Assembly (NCBI RefSeq): GCF_028368975.1
Contig: NZ_JAQNDM010000002.1
Coordinates: 4,830,425-4,894,424, forward strand
DNA from: Stigmatella ashevillena
GTDB taxonomy: Bacteria > Myxococcota > Myxococcia > Myxococcales > Myxococcaceae
Direction of reading: 5' to 3'
DNA: 64,000 nucleotides
Part shown: positions 1 to 9,214 of the stretch, one piece after another
How positions within the stretch are numbered: the first letter of the stretch is position 1
Layout: each line of letters starts with the position of its first letter
Notes under the pieces: model-generated
Seen by the model: the letters and a program-made list of their open reading frames with translations, nothing else
Databases searched by the model: none
What the model was told of the DNA's origin: nothing
Made by a program: the position numbers and the translations under genes

Positions 1-246
1 GCTGAGGCGACGGTCGATCTCCGCGATCATCGCGTCAACGAGCGCCTTGTCCACACGCTCTTCGGCCCGATTCGGCGCCAACATCTCGGTGATGAAGGCT
101 TGCACGCCGCGCAGGGCGACATCATAGCCTTCGTCCTTGGGCTTGAGGCGGGCCTCGGACAGGATGGAGCTGAGCAGGGAGGTGTCGCTCTCCGCCACGA
201 CCCCCTCAGGAGTGCCACTCTTCTGGACATTCGTCTCGGTCTTCAT
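1..246 (-). CDS. tssC: T6SS contractile sheath large subunit TssC (N-terminal part, cut by window edge)
   Basis: Only the first 82 codons are present; the frame is open to the left edge. The readable N-terminus runs MKTETNVQKSGTPEG and then a helical stretch (SLLSSILSEARLKP ... GVQAFITEMLAP ... VDAMIAEIDRRLS). This is the usual TssC/VipB opening, with a Leu-rich helix followed by the segment that dimerises sheath subunits. TssC forms the cytoplasmic contractile sheath with TssB. The gene is last in the visible operon, 19 bases after tssB, the normal tssB-tssC order. Identity rests on both sequence and context. The tube and sheath-recycling genes presumably lie further left. Confidence 0.88.
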   Translation of the reverse strand, partial: MKTETNVQKSGTPEGVVAESDTSLLSSILSEARLKPKDEGYDVALRGVQAFITEMLAPNRAEERVDKALVDAMIAEIDRRLS

Positions 247-265
247 GGAGTCCCCTCTCTGGCGA

Positions 266-769
266 TTACGACTTCGCGCCGCTGTCGTCCTTCATGCCCA
301 ACTCCTGCATCAGCTTCTGCCGGGTGTCGGGATCACTGAGCAGAGCCTGGAGCTTCCGGCGGAACGCCGGGAGATTCCCCAGAGGCCCCTTGAGCGCATG
401 CAGCGCCGCGCGCAACTCCAGCAACTTCTTCAATTCGGGAACCTGATTGACGACGTTCTCAGGCGTGAAGTCCGCCAGGGAGCGGAACTGCAACGTCATG
501 GCCAGGCTGGCGCCGGACTCGTTGGAAAGCTTGTCAGGCACCGACAGAGACACCTGCAATTGCTGCTGCGCCATCACCTCGTTGAAGTTGTCTTTGTCGA
601 CGTTGATGGGCGCCCGCTCCTCCAGCGCCCGCGTGTCCTCTTGATGGGTGAAATCGCCCATCATCAGGATCTTGAGCGGCAGTTCGACCTGCTCTTGAGC
701 GTTTCCAGTGGCGGGCTTGTAGACGATGTTCACGCGCTCAGTGGGCGCAACGGAACTTTCCTTACTCAT
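266..769 (-). CDS. tssB: T6SS contractile sheath small subunit TssB
   Basis: A 167-residue protein, the usual size for TssB/VipA. It has the family hallmarks: an N-terminal strand ending in LPLKILMMGDF, a central block with QFRSLADFTPENVVNQVPEL, and a helical C-terminus (LRAALHALKGPLGN) that carries the short-chain sheath interactions. With TssC it makes the contractile sheath in the cytoplasm, which TssA caps. It lies 114 bases downstream of tssA, the largest spacing inside the operon, and 19 bases before tssC. I see no strong Shine-Dalgarno sequence before its ATG, so it may depend on read-through from upstream. Confidence 0.95.
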   Translation of the reverse strand: MSKESSVAPTERVNIVYKPATGNAQEQVELPLKILMMGDFTHQEDTRALEERAPINVDKDNFNEVMAQQQLQVSLSVPDKLSNESGASLAMTLQFRSLADFTPENVVNQVPELKKLLELRAALHALKGPLGNLPAFRRKLQALLSDPDTRQKLMQELGMKDDSGAKS

Positions 770-883
770 GAGCAGGGATTCCCCGGGTAATGGGTGAGCG
801 AGGACTGCACAACAGGGGTGGGAGAGACAAACAGGCGGACGAGCTATGAACGACCGAGCAGTCTAGAAACGCACTGTCTACAC

Positions 884-2545
884 TTACAGTATTAAACGCA
901 AAGATGCGGACGGGTCAAGCTGCACCAACCTTTTAAAGTGTAACCAGTTTTCGGAAGATGGGCTGACGGTATTTTTTTGGCTGATCCGGGCCACGATGAG
1001 CAGGCCCTCGAGGCACTCCGCCGACAAAGCGGGTTCCCACTCGTCCAGCCCTCGGCTGGCGCTCTCCGCGACGAGGGGTTCGTACAGCGCTTGGGACAAA
1101 GCCGGTTGTCCTGAAATGACACAAAATCTCGCCAGACTTAGACGCGCTTTGAACCGGGCACGTCCGTTGGGAGCCGCAGCGGCCTGCTGGTGAAGTTTCG
1201 CCAGGGCTTCTGAAACCCTCCCAGATGCAAGCAATTCCCGTAACTCGGGATGCAATGGATTGATTTCCTCTTCTGGCACCGCTGCGCGGGGGAGGGGAAT
1301 CGCAGGCGCTGGGTGCTCAACGACCTCGGCTTCCAGCCACTTCTGGGTGCGCTCATCCGCGAGAGGCGTTCCGTCCACCGAGAGAAGGTTCTCCAATCCA
1401 GGCATCCGCTTCAGCAGCGCGGCCACTTCCTGGCGCACCGTCTCACGTGCAGGCGCGTGGCTGGCCCCAAGGCCCGCCAGCGCGACCGCGCTGTAGCGCT
1501 GGAGTTCCAGCACGAACCGGTATTGCCCCAACGCTCCTTCGGACTCTTCCAGCAATTCCGCCCAGCGCGCATGGCTCTCCAGTCGATCCAATTGGGCCCG
1601 CAGCGAAGAGGGAATCGAAGCCACCTGCGTCCGGCCGGCAGCGCCCACCGCGGGGGGCTGCGTGAGGTGCAACCAGAGCCCCGCGCGGAGAACCCGGTAG
1701 GCGAGCGGATCCGAGGACTGCGCTTGCCGGAGCACCCGGGCGGTTTCCACCAGCGAACCTCCGATGTTCCTGAGGAACTCATGGGCTGAGTCCGCACTCC
1801 CGGGCGGCGCTCCGGGACTCCCTCCGGGCACCATGGCCGGGGGGAGGGGCTGCTCGGACTTGGCGGGCACTTGCGCGGGAGAAACTGGCGCGGCCGCAGG
1901 CACCTCGGGCTTGGACTCAATGGCCGAGACAGGCACGGAAGCGGGAGCCGGAGAGGACGACGCTGGGTGGGGAATCCGGCTCCGGAGCCGAATCACCCCC
2001 TCGAGCAGAGGGCTCAGAGCGGGCGCTTGCTCCTCGAAGCGGGCCCGGGAGATCTCCACCAACCTCCGGACCGCGGCCTCCAGTGCCTCGGCCACCTCCC
2101 CGTCCTCTCCCGCCACCGGTGTGGACGGCAGTGCAGCCGCCATCCGGTTCACGAACCACCCCACCGCGTTTGCGCGGCCCCGAAGCCGCTTGGCCTCCGG
2201 GAAGAGACTCGGCCAGTACTGCTCGAGCACGTCGGTGAGCACCGTCACCCCGGTCAACGTGCCGCGAAGCCCGTCGGTGACCGACAGGCCGTAAGCCAGG
2301 TACGAGGCGAGGTACAGGTCCTTGCTGCTCCGGCGCAACAGGTCTCCCGCCTGCTCGACCACCTTGCCCCAATTGACCGGTGCCCCCGTGGGCGACTCCA
2401 GGCCGGAGATCTCCAGGCTGAGGGCCTCGTAGGCGGGCTCGTGCTTCGCGGACGCCCCGGCCGGGGCCTCTTCGGAGATGGGCGCCGTCCAGGACCGGGC
2501 GCGCTCGTGGAGCTGTTCAAGAGAGGAGGGCATGAGGCGGGACAT
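884..2545 (-). CDS. tssA: T6SS assembly protein TssA (ImpA N-terminal domain)
   Basis: A 553-residue TssA-type protein. The N-terminal ImpA domain (about residues 15-140) contains the pattern DLLRRSSKDLYLASYLAYG and a WPSLFPEAKRLRGRANAV segment typical of ImpA/TssA. A Pro/Ala/Ser-rich linker follows (about 195-255), then a VasJ-like C-terminal helical part with HPELRELLASGRVSEAL. TssA primes and caps sheath/tube polymerisation on the baseplate. Its start lies three bases after the tagF stop, so the genes are almost certainly co-transcribed. The N-terminus could instead begin at the in-frame ATG four codons later. Confidence 0.92.
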   Translation of the reverse strand: MSRLMPSSLEQLHERARSWTAPISEEAPAGASAKHEPAYEALSLEISGLESPTGAPVNWGKVVEQAGDLLRRSSKDLYLASYLAYGLSVTDGLRGTLTGVTVLTDVLEQYWPSLFPEAKRLRGRANAVGWFVNRMAAALPSTPVAGEDGEVAEALEAAVRRLVEISRARFEEQAPALSPLLEGVIRLRSRIPHPASSSPAPASVPVSAIESKPEVPAAAPVSPAQVPAKSEQPLPPAMVPGGSPGAPPGSADSAHEFLRNIGGSLVETARVLRQAQSSDPLAYRVLRAGLWLHLTQPPAVGAAGRTQVASIPSSLRAQLDRLESHARWAELLEESEGALGQYRFVLELQRYSAVALAGLGASHAPARETVRQEVAALLKRMPGLENLLSVDGTPLADERTQKWLEAEVVEHPAPAIPLPRAAVPEEEINPLHPELRELLASGRVSEALAKLHQQAAAAPNGRARFKARLSLARFCVISGQPALSQALYEPLVAESASRGLDEWEPALSAECLEGLLIVARISQKNTVSPSSENWLHFKRLVQLDPSASLRLIL

Positions 2546-2548
2546 GGC

Positions 2549-3487
2549 TCACCACGACAAGGCGTGGAGCAGTTCCTCCAGGGAAGCGGTGGGAGAATCG
2601 ATGAGCCGGAGCTGCGTTCCGGAAAGGGACCGTCTCGCGCGCTCGATGGCCGACGCCAGGGAGGTCCGCAGCGGCCACAACCGGGAGCTTCCTCGCCCAG
2701 GACGCGCCAGGAGCAGGAACAGTTCCGGGACCGTGGCGCCCAGGCAGAGCAACAACCGCTGTCCCTCCTCGGACCAGGCGAACGCCGGAGGCATGGAAGG
2801 CCACCGCAGCAAACGCGCCGCGAGCTCCAACCACACGCCGGGTCCCAGCGCGGGGTTCAGCGGGCACTCCAAGATGACGTTCGCGGCCGCCTGCTGGCGG
2901 TCCCGTTCGCCCGTACAGGCCAGGAGGAAGGTATGAAGGGCATAGTAGAACCCACCCGGCAACTCGTCAGGGGGGCCCAGAGGCTCCAACAACTCTTTCC
3001 CGCGCCTTTCGGCCCACTGCCTCTGCAGGTACCGCTCCGCCGCGGCCAGTTCCTCGGGACGGGGCAACGGCAATTCGCGCACGGCCCTCGTGAGGGTTTC
3101 GAGATCCATGCCGGGGGCCGCTCGCAGGAGCGCGGCCCCCTCGGACAAGAACGGCCGACACGCCGTGAGGAGCGGGGCCAACCGGTCCGCCACGGCGGGG
3201 GCTGACAACTCAGCAAACACCGCCAGCGGGAATTGCCGTCCAACCCCATCCATGCTCGGAGCAAGCACGCCCAGCAAAACGTTCTGTTCCTTCGGCGCCG
3301 TGAAAAGAAAGGACACCACTCCGGAGGGCAAATCGCATCGCTCGGCATGCGCCGCCTCGACTCCCTCCGTCAGCCAGCGGTGAAGCTGGAGCGAGAGAGC
3401 ACTGGCGGCGTTGATCCGGATGAAGTCGGCATGGAAAGGCGCCTTGCCCACGACGCCTGTCCGTGTAGCCGCGGCCCGGACTCTCAT
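2549..3487 (-). CDS. tagF: T6SS-associated repressor TagF
   Basis: A 312-residue protein that opens with GVVGKAPFHADFIRINA, the N-terminal signature of the TagF family (pattern GKxPxxGDFI; here the usual Gly is Ala), followed by LQLHRWLTEGV. In other bacteria TagF represses T6SS after translation, in some cases by sequestering a forkhead-domain protein. No kinase/phosphatase (PpkA/PppA) or Fha gene is adjacent here, so how the repression is relieved is not visible. The gene abuts tssM (TGA directly followed by ATG) and lies three bases before tssA, which places it inside the operon. Confidence 0.88.
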   Translation of the reverse strand: MRVRAAATRTGVVGKAPFHADFIRINAASALSLQLHRWLTEGVEAAHAERCDLPSGVVSFLFTAPKEQNVLLGVLAPSMDGVGRQFPLAVFAELSAPAVADRLAPLLTACRPFLSEGAALLRAAPGMDLETLTRAVRELPLPRPEELAAAERYLQRQWAERRGKELLEPLGPPDELPGGFYYALHTFLLACTGERDRQQAAANVILECPLNPALGPGVWLELAARLLRWPSMPPAFAWSEEGQRLLLCLGATVPELFLLLARPGRGSSRLWPLRTSLASAIERARRSLSGTQLRLIDSPTASLEELLHALSW

Positions 3488-6400
3488 TCAGGGCATCCTG
3501 CTGCCAAGCATCTCGGCCTCGGGGCACCCTTTGAGGTTCCGGGCGATTCCCTGGGGCGGCAGCACCCGGGGATCCCGGAACAACTGCATCAGCTTCATCG
3601 ACTGGCTTCCGCTCGCTCCGAAGAAGGGATGCGCCAGACGCTCGGGCCGGATGTCGACGGAGACCTGGGCGCCATTGAACTCTTCAATCTCCCAGGTGGC
3701 CGTGAAGAAGCGCCCATCCGGACTGGGCTCGATCTTCTTCACGCGCTCCAGCAACCGGAACAGGCCCCACTCACCCGGCTGGCTGATCTCCGACATGTGC
3801 CCCTTCGAGTTGATGACTTGAAGGCTGGCCCCCAGCTCTCCGGCCTGCCCTGGCCAGATGAGCCGCTGCCAGACATTGTCGGGACCATTGCGGTAGAGCA
3901 CCTCGGTGCCATCCAGGGTGAACTTGACGGAAGCAATGTCCGAAGAGTCGGAACCCGGGGAGGTTCCCGCCCGGACTTTGATTTGGAACCGGACGAGCGG
4001 CTGCACCTCATCCCCAGGGAACAGCGCGGTCGACAGGGCGTTGAGCCGCTCCAGGTAGATGGGGAGATCGTCGCGGTACATGCTCACGGAACTCGGCGCC
4101 AGTTGCCACCGCCGCCCATTGGCCAGCAGATCTTCCTTCAGTTGGTTTTGAATGAACCGGCTCACCAGGCCGTTGGAGGGCCGCAAGAACTCGGCCAGCT
4201 CCGCCAGCGGCGCATCCTCCAGCGAGTCCTTGACGAAGGGATACCGGCGTCCCATCACGCCCATGAAGTGCCGGGTCACCTCGGAGCACCACAAATTGCT
4301 CTTCGTCCGGGACACCCCTTCGGTGACGATGATCTTCACATCCCGGATGGGCGGCAGGAGGAGCCTTGCAAACAGGGCCTGATTGCCTTCCTGAGAGCCG
4401 ATGAGCAGCTCGACGTCCTTCCGGACGGACTTGGTGCGCTCCATCAGAAGCCCGGACTCGGCCGGCTTCTCCTTCACATCCAGGATGGTGTTGAGCACCA
4501 GCGTGAGCTGGTCCTGGTAATAGTCGAGCTGAGTGACCTGCTCTTCCTTGTCCTCCGTGGACTGGGTCTTCGTGGCGAACCGAACGAGCCCTCCAAAGCT
4601 GTTCGCCACGTCCTCGGGCATAAGTTCCGTTTCGCCCTTTCCATCGCGGAGGTTGATCAGCCGATTGGAATCCCGCTCCTGCGTGGAGTCCCCCTTGAGG
4701 GTCCGCTCGATCAGCGCCTTGATGTCCTTGCCGCCCGCCTCCTTCGGCGTGGAGAGCTGGACGTTGTGCGCCACGGCCCGGAAAAGCTTCCCGAAGGGGG
4801 GTGGCTTGCCTCGGGTGAGGCTCGTCAGCATGCGCTCGGTCTGATCGATGTCGTGGGGCTCTTCGATGCGGATGGAGAAGAGGAACTCGGTCCACTCCTC
4901 GATGTACTTCTGGTAGTAACGCGTCCGCAGCTCGGCCTGCAGGTCCGCCTGGTCCTCCTTGGAGTCCCGGTTGAGCACCCAGGCCTGCGTGTCCTGGAAC
5001 GCCTCATCCAGCTGCCTTCTCAGCATCTCCTCCCAGGCCCTGCGGGTGAAGGCGCCCCGCACCTTGCGCGCGGCCCTCATCTCGGGAACCGCGCCCACGA
5101 TGTCGCTCAGGGTGAGGTCTGGATACTCGCGTGAGGCCTCGGCCATGAGTTGCTCAAGGTGCAGGGTCGCCAGCGGCACGCGATTGAGGGCACGACGGGT
5201 CCCGCGCACGAGTCCATCGTCCCGCACGAACCCCAGCCGCCTCGGATCCACGGCCAGCATCTCGATGTACGTCTCCGCATGCCGGGCGATGGTCTCCTCC
5301 AGCAGCACATCGCGGTCGGTTCCCCGGATGCCTCTCCAATGTCCGACGATCTGCCAGACCAACCAGGACTGGTGGGCCGCATCCAGCTCAGGCTCTCGCG
5401 GACTGCGCGGATAGGTGATGAGCAGGTACATCTTCAGATCGTCCATGTTGCGGCCGTACAGCTCCGAACTCGGCTTCCAATCGGGGCGATCCTGGTTCTC
5501 GGCGAACAGCTTCAGGGACTGCTTGATGCGGCCGTGCTGACGGCCCAGGAGAATTCCCTTGAGCTGGTCGTTGTAGAAGGTCTGCGCCAAGGGGAAGAGG
5601 TTGTTCCCCTGGTACATGCCCATCCGCAGCCAGAACGGCTCGCCGTCCACCTGGTAGTGGTGGAGCCGCTTGATCTGCTGCTGAAGCGGCGTCAGCTCCT
5701 CGACGCGTCGGATGTCGTCGTTCTCTTCCAGCTTCACGGAGACGATGGTGTCCCGGATGCTGCGCACCATCATGAGGTTCTGAAAGTAGGACACCAGGGG
5801 CAGGACCAGCACCAACGCCGCGGTGGCCATGCAGGCCACCGCCAACGTGAAGCGCTGCTTGCGCAGACGGAGCTCCTCCATGGAGCTGCGCACCGCGAGC
5901 TTCTGGTCCTGGAACATCACCTTGTTGAAGACGTCCCAGAGGAAGAAGCTCCGTCCCTCCACGGTCTCCGCGGGCGCGCGGTTGACGCCGAAGACCTCGG
6001 AAGCCCCGCCCGTGACCTGGCGCTCGGCGATGCGCACGTCCTGCGTGCCACTGGTGAAGTAGAGCCCGCGCATCACGGGCGTGTCCTGGAACACGCTCTC
6101 CATGAACAGCGGCTGGATGAACTCCGTCAGGCTCTTTCGGAGGGCGTCGAACCGCAGGGGGAACTGGTGAATCCGCTCGCGCGTCTCCAGCCGTCGCTCC
6201 TGTCCGATGCGCCGGATGGACCGGTGCTCCAGCACGGAGGTCAGCTCATCGAAGCGGCTGAGCAGCAGCTCCGAGGGAGCCTCCTGCTGGGTCGACAACG
6301 GGGCGGTGAAGCCCCAGATCTGACCACGCTCGGAGCGCGGGAGATCCGCGAACATCTCCACGAACCCCGGGAGCAAGTCGCACTTGGTGACCATCACATA

Positions 6401-7126
6401 GATGGGCACCACGACCTTGAGCCGCGTCGTCACCTCGTCCACCCGCTCGCGGATGCGCTGCCCCAAGGTACCGGCCGCCTGCGGGTCGGTGCCCATCAGG
6501 TCGCTCACGCTCACCGTGACGATCAACCCATTGATGGGCCGACTGGGGCGGTTGCGTCCCAGGATGTCGAGGAAGGCGAACCACTCTTCCCGGTCTTCGT
6601 CCCCGGTGGTGTAGCGACCCGCAGAGTCCAGGAACACGGCCTCGTTGGTGAGCCACCAGTCGCAGTTCCGGGTACCGCCCACGCCGCGGACGCCCCCGCT
6701 GCCGCGGCTGGACAGGTAGGGGAACTTCAACCCGGAGTTGCGCAGGGCCGTGCTCTTGCCCGTCCCTGGCGGGCCGATGATCAAATACCAGGGCAGCACC
6801 GCGAGTGCGTCCCGCCCTCCCCGGGCGAGCTTGGAGGTCTTCAGCGAGGCCACGGCCCGGGAGAACTCGGCCTTCATGGCCTGGATTTCAGGCTGAAGGT
6901 CCGGCCGTACCGTGCGCGCCTGCTCATCCGCCTGAGCGGTGATGTCCTCCTCGATCTTCTTCGCCGCCGCCTTGCGCGCACGGCGGCGGCGGATCCAGAT
7001 CCGTACGGCCAGGAAGACCGCTCCCAACCCCGTGAGGACAAGACCCGTCCAGGGCGGCAAGCCCAGCTTGAACACCGCGCCCCACCCCAGGGCCACCAGC
7101 ACCGCGATAAGCAGCGCGGCCTTCAT
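3488..7126 (-). CDS. tssM: T6SS inner-membrane protein TssM (IcmF family)
   Basis: A 1212-residue protein, within the normal TssM range. Two hydrophobic segments lie in the first 45 residues and a third near residues 430-455, the expected three-TM topology. Between them is the cytoplasmic GTPase-like domain with Walker A GPPGTGKST at about 118-126. The long remainder is periplasmic and matches IcmF-related and C-terminal TssM domains (for example GLYFTSGTQDV and GLVSRFIQNQL). TssM spans the envelope and links TssL to the TssJ lipoprotein. It overlaps tssL by four bases (ATGA) and has a clear AAGGAG ribosome site. The Walker motif is intact, so this TssM may bind nucleotide, which not all homologues do. 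Confidence 0.96.
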   Translation of the reverse strand: MKAALLIAVLVALGWGAVFKLGLPPWTGLVLTGLGAVFLAVRIWIRRRRARKAAAKKIEEDITAQADEQARTVRPDLQPEIQAMKAEFSRAVASLKTSKLARGGRDALAVLPWYLIIGPPGTGKSTALRNSGLKFPYLSSRGSGGVRGVGGTRNCDWWLTNEAVFLDSAGRYTTGDEDREEWFAFLDILGRNRPSRPINGLIVTVSVSDLMGTDPQAAGTLGQRIRERVDEVTTRLKVVVPIYVMVTKCDLLPGFVEMFADLPRSERGQIWGFTAPLSTQQEAPSELLLSRFDELTSVLEHRSIRRIGQERRLETRERIHQFPLRFDALRKSLTEFIQPLFMESVFQDTPVMRGLYFTSGTQDVRIAERQVTGGASEVFGVNRAPAETVEGRSFFLWDVFNKVMFQDQKLAVRSSMEELRLRKQRFTLAVACMATAALVLVLPLVSYFQNLMMVRSIRDTIVSVKLEENDDIRRVEELTPLQQQIKRLHHYQVDGEPFWLRMGMYQGNNLFPLAQTFYNDQLKGILLGRQHGRIKQSLKLFAENQDRPDWKPSSELYGRNMDDLKMYLLITYPRSPREPELDAAHQSWLVWQIVGHWRGIRGTDRDVLLEETIARHAETYIEMLAVDPRRLGFVRDDGLVRGTRRALNRVPLATLHLEQLMAEASREYPDLTLSDIVGAVPEMRAARKVRGAFTRRAWEEMLRRQLDEAFQDTQAWVLNRDSKEDQADLQAELRTRYYQKYIEEWTEFLFSIRIEEPHDIDQTERMLTSLTRGKPPPFGKLFRAVAHNVQLSTPKEAGGKDIKALIERTLKGDSTQERDSNRLINLRDGKGETELMPEDVANSFGGLVRFATKTQSTEDKEEQVTQLDYYQDQLTLVLNTILDVKEKPAESGLLMERTKSVRKDVELLIGSQEGNQALFARLLLPPIRDVKIIVTEGVSRTKSNLWCSEVTRHFMGVMGRRYPFVKDSLEDAPLAELAEFLRPSNGLVSRFIQNQLKEDLLANGRRWQLAPSSVSMYRDDLPIYLERLNALSTALFPGDEVQPLVRFQIKVRAGTSPGSDSSDIASVKFTLDGTEVLYRNGPDNVWQRLIWPGQAGELGASLQVINSKGHMSEISQPGEWGLFRLLERVKKIEPSPDGRFFTATWEIEEFNGAQVSVDIRPERLAHPFFGASGSQSMKLMQLFRDPRVLPPQGIARNLKGCPEAEMLGSRMP

Positions 7127-7815
7127 GACTGCTCCTTCGTGATGGAGGCCAGGTGGAGTTCGATCTCATGGACCATCGTGGAGACATTGCGGTCCAGGCT
7201 CAGGTACAGCCCTCCGTAGATGAGCAGCGCCAGGGCCACGGAGCCCATGGACATGGTCAGCAACGAGGCACGCCGCTTCGCGGAGGCCAGACGCTCCGAG
7301 GGCCGCTCTCCATGGGGCGAGAGCACGTCGAAGTCGAAGGGGCTGGCCCGCTCCAGATCTTTCTGCACGGCGTCGATGAGCGTGAGCAACTCCAGCTCGC
7401 CCCCTCGAATACGGAAGTGGCCCTGGAAGCCGAACAGCAGGCAGAGGTAGTAGACCCGCAGCACCTCCACCCGGTGCGAATCCTTGCGAATCCCCGCCAA
7501 CCGGTCGAAGAACCCGTCACCCGCCACGTTCTCGTCGAAGTAGTGGAGCTGCAGGGGGTTGCTCATCCAGAACTGGCGATATTGCTCGGGCTTTCCGAGC
7601 ACCGTCTCGTCGATGAGCGCGACCAGGGCATAGGCCATGTCCTGCGCATCCTGATGGCTGAAGCCCAGCGTGGCGGCACGGCGGAGCACCTCGTCCACCA
7701 CCCCGCGGAGACGGTGGTTCAGGGCTTCAGGCGGGGGCACCATGGCCGCCTCCGCCTGACGCAACTGGATGATGACGTCGAAGCAATCCTTCGTGGCTTC
7801 ATTGACGCGGTCCAT
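7123..7815 (-). CDS. tssL: T6SS inner-membrane protein TssL (DotU/IcmH family)
   Basis: A 230-residue DotU-type protein. The cytoplasmic helical domain (about 1-175) includes the family segments YALVALIDETVLG and FFDRLAGIR. A single membrane anchor lies near the C-terminus (about 185-210, LLTMSMGSVALALLIYGGLY), followed by a short periplasmic tail. It has no OmpA-like peptidoglycan-binding extension, so the cell-wall anchor must come from elsewhere. I chose the ATG at 7815 because AGGAG stands just upstream; a longer reading would run back into tssK. It overlaps tssM by ATGA, which suggests translational coupling of the two membrane-complex partners. Confidence 0.94.
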   Translation of the reverse strand: MDRVNEATKDCFDVIIQLRQAEAAMVPPPEALNHRLRGVVDEVLRRAATLGFSHQDAQDMAYALVALIDETVLGKPEQYRQFWMSNPLQLHYFDENVAGDGFFDRLAGIRKDSHRVEVLRVYYLCLLFGFQGHFRIRGGELELLTLIDAVQKDLERASPFDFDVLSPHGERPSERLASAKRRASLLTMSMGSVALALLIYGGLYLSLDRNVSTMVHEIELHLASITKEQS

Positions 7816-7846
7816 GAGGCTCCTGGCAAACGTGCCGCGAGGGCAC

Positions 7847-9214
7847 TCAGCGGCCCACCATCGGCACGGCAAGCAGTTCGATGCTGGTACGGCTGACTTC
7901 GAAGGGCTGAGGCAGGTAGAGGGCCACGTTCCGCTCCCGCATGGCGTTCTTCCAGTAGCCATCCTGGACGGAGAGCACGAAGTACGAGGTTCCCGGCTGC
8001 AGCGGAATCTCGGGCGGGGGGCGGTAGGTCACCTTGATGGGCACCCCAGGAGAAGCCGCGTGGACCACGTTGCGGATCTCTGAACCGCTGGCCACTTTGA
8101 TCAGCTTGGGAAGCTGCTCGGCCACCAGGTTCTCCGGCAGCTCGCTGCGCACGGTGAGGAAGAACTGGCCGCACCGGTCCAGCCGCTCGTCCGAGAGAGA
8201 CCCCCGGAAGATCCGGTCGCTTCCCAGCTCCATGGCCACCGTGAGGCACTGCTCCAGCGCCACGTTGCGCATCAGCTCGTTGATGCGGCGGAACAACTCC
8301 CCGAAGGTGGCGTGCAAGTGCGTGAACTGGAAGGACGGGAGCGTGGAGGGATCCGCGTCCGGGGCAAAGGTGCACAGCTGTCCCGCGCACCGGCTCAGCA
8401 TCAGGTACAGCTCCTGCGGCCTCAGGTTTCCCGCCTCCAGCGCATGGGAGAGGAACGGGATGATGCCGTTGAGCGTGTTCAACTCCAGGAACAGCGTGAC
8501 GTCCGAAGCGGTGAACTCGAGCGCCGAGGCGTCGCGGTGCCTCCGCCGGGAGGCAATGGTGCGCTGCTTGCCAATCAGCAGGCGCAACAGGAGCCGCAGC
8601 TCGTTCGTCAGATAGGGCGAGGCATCGATGCGCAGGCAAGGCGGAATGTAGTGGTCAACGAGCACCAGGTTTCCGGACTTGTCCCGGGCCAGCTCGGCGA
8701 TCTTGATGGCATCGAAGTCGTCCCGCGTCTCGCTCTCGAAGAGCAACCGGACGTTCCGCTGGGCGAACGCCACCGGGATGACCGAGGTCGAGGCATGCAG
8801 GTCGCTGATGGGCTGGTTCTTGGGGCTGAAGCGCGGGCTGGCTCCCACCCGGCCATTGACCCCGTAGCTCTCCACGCCATTGCGCTCCTTGGGAATGCCC
8901 AGGTAGACGTCCAGCGTGTGCTCCACGGCCGGAAAGTGCCCCTCGACCAACCGGGCCGCGGGCGCCTCTTCCTGCCCCCGCTCGAAGGTGATGGGCAGAC
9001 CATCCGGCAGCACGCCCGAGAAGCGCAGCAACTGAACCTGCCCAGCGCGCAATGCCTCCATGTCGAACTCCTGGGACACCACGCCCCAGGTGTAGGGCAA
9101 GAGCGCGGCAAGGCGCGCCTCCAGCAGGGTCTCGTGGTACAGGTCCTGCTGCTGCATGTGCTGGGGACTCATGAACATCCCCTCCGACCAGACCACCCGC
9201 TGTGGGGGCTTCAT
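7847..9214 (-). CDS. tssK: T6SS baseplate protein TssK
   Basis: A 455-residue protein with the near-invariant TssK opening VVWSEGMFMSPQHMQQQD and the middle block LLFESETRDDFDAIKIAEL. TssK is a trimeric adaptor that docks the phage-like baseplate onto the TssJLM membrane complex. The start has a strong GGAGG site five bases upstream of the ATG. Its first four bases overlap the tssJ stop (ATGA), and 31 bases separate it from tssL. Length and order match the canonical tssJ-tssK-tssL unit. Confidence 0.96.
   Translation of the reverse strand: MKPPQRVVWSEGMFMSPQHMQQQDLYHETLLEARLAALLPYTWGVVSQEFDMEALRAGQVQLLRFSGVLPDGLPITFERGQEEAPAARLVEGHFPAVEHTLDVYLGIPKERNGVESYGVNGRVGASPRFSPKNQPISDLHASTSVIPVAFAQRNVRLLFESETRDDFDAIKIAELARDKSGNLVLVDHYIPPCLRIDASPYLTNELRLLLRLLIGKQRTIASRRRHRDASALEFTASDVTLFLELNTLNGIIPFLSHALEAGNLRPQELYLMLSRCAGQLCTFAPDADPSTLPSFQFTHLHATFGELFRRINELMRNVALEQCLTVAMELGSDRIFRGSLSDERLDRCGQFFLTVRSELPENLVAEQLPKLIKVASGSEIRNVVHAASPGVPIKVTYRPPPEIPLQPGTSYFVLSVQDGYWKNAMRERNVALYLPQPFEVSRTSIELLAVPMVGR

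Noticed and set aside
5150-7219. A 689-codon open frame opposite tssM
   Set aside because: Same reason: low-complexity His/Arg/Gln-rich translation, no ribosome site of note, and tssM is certain on the other strand.
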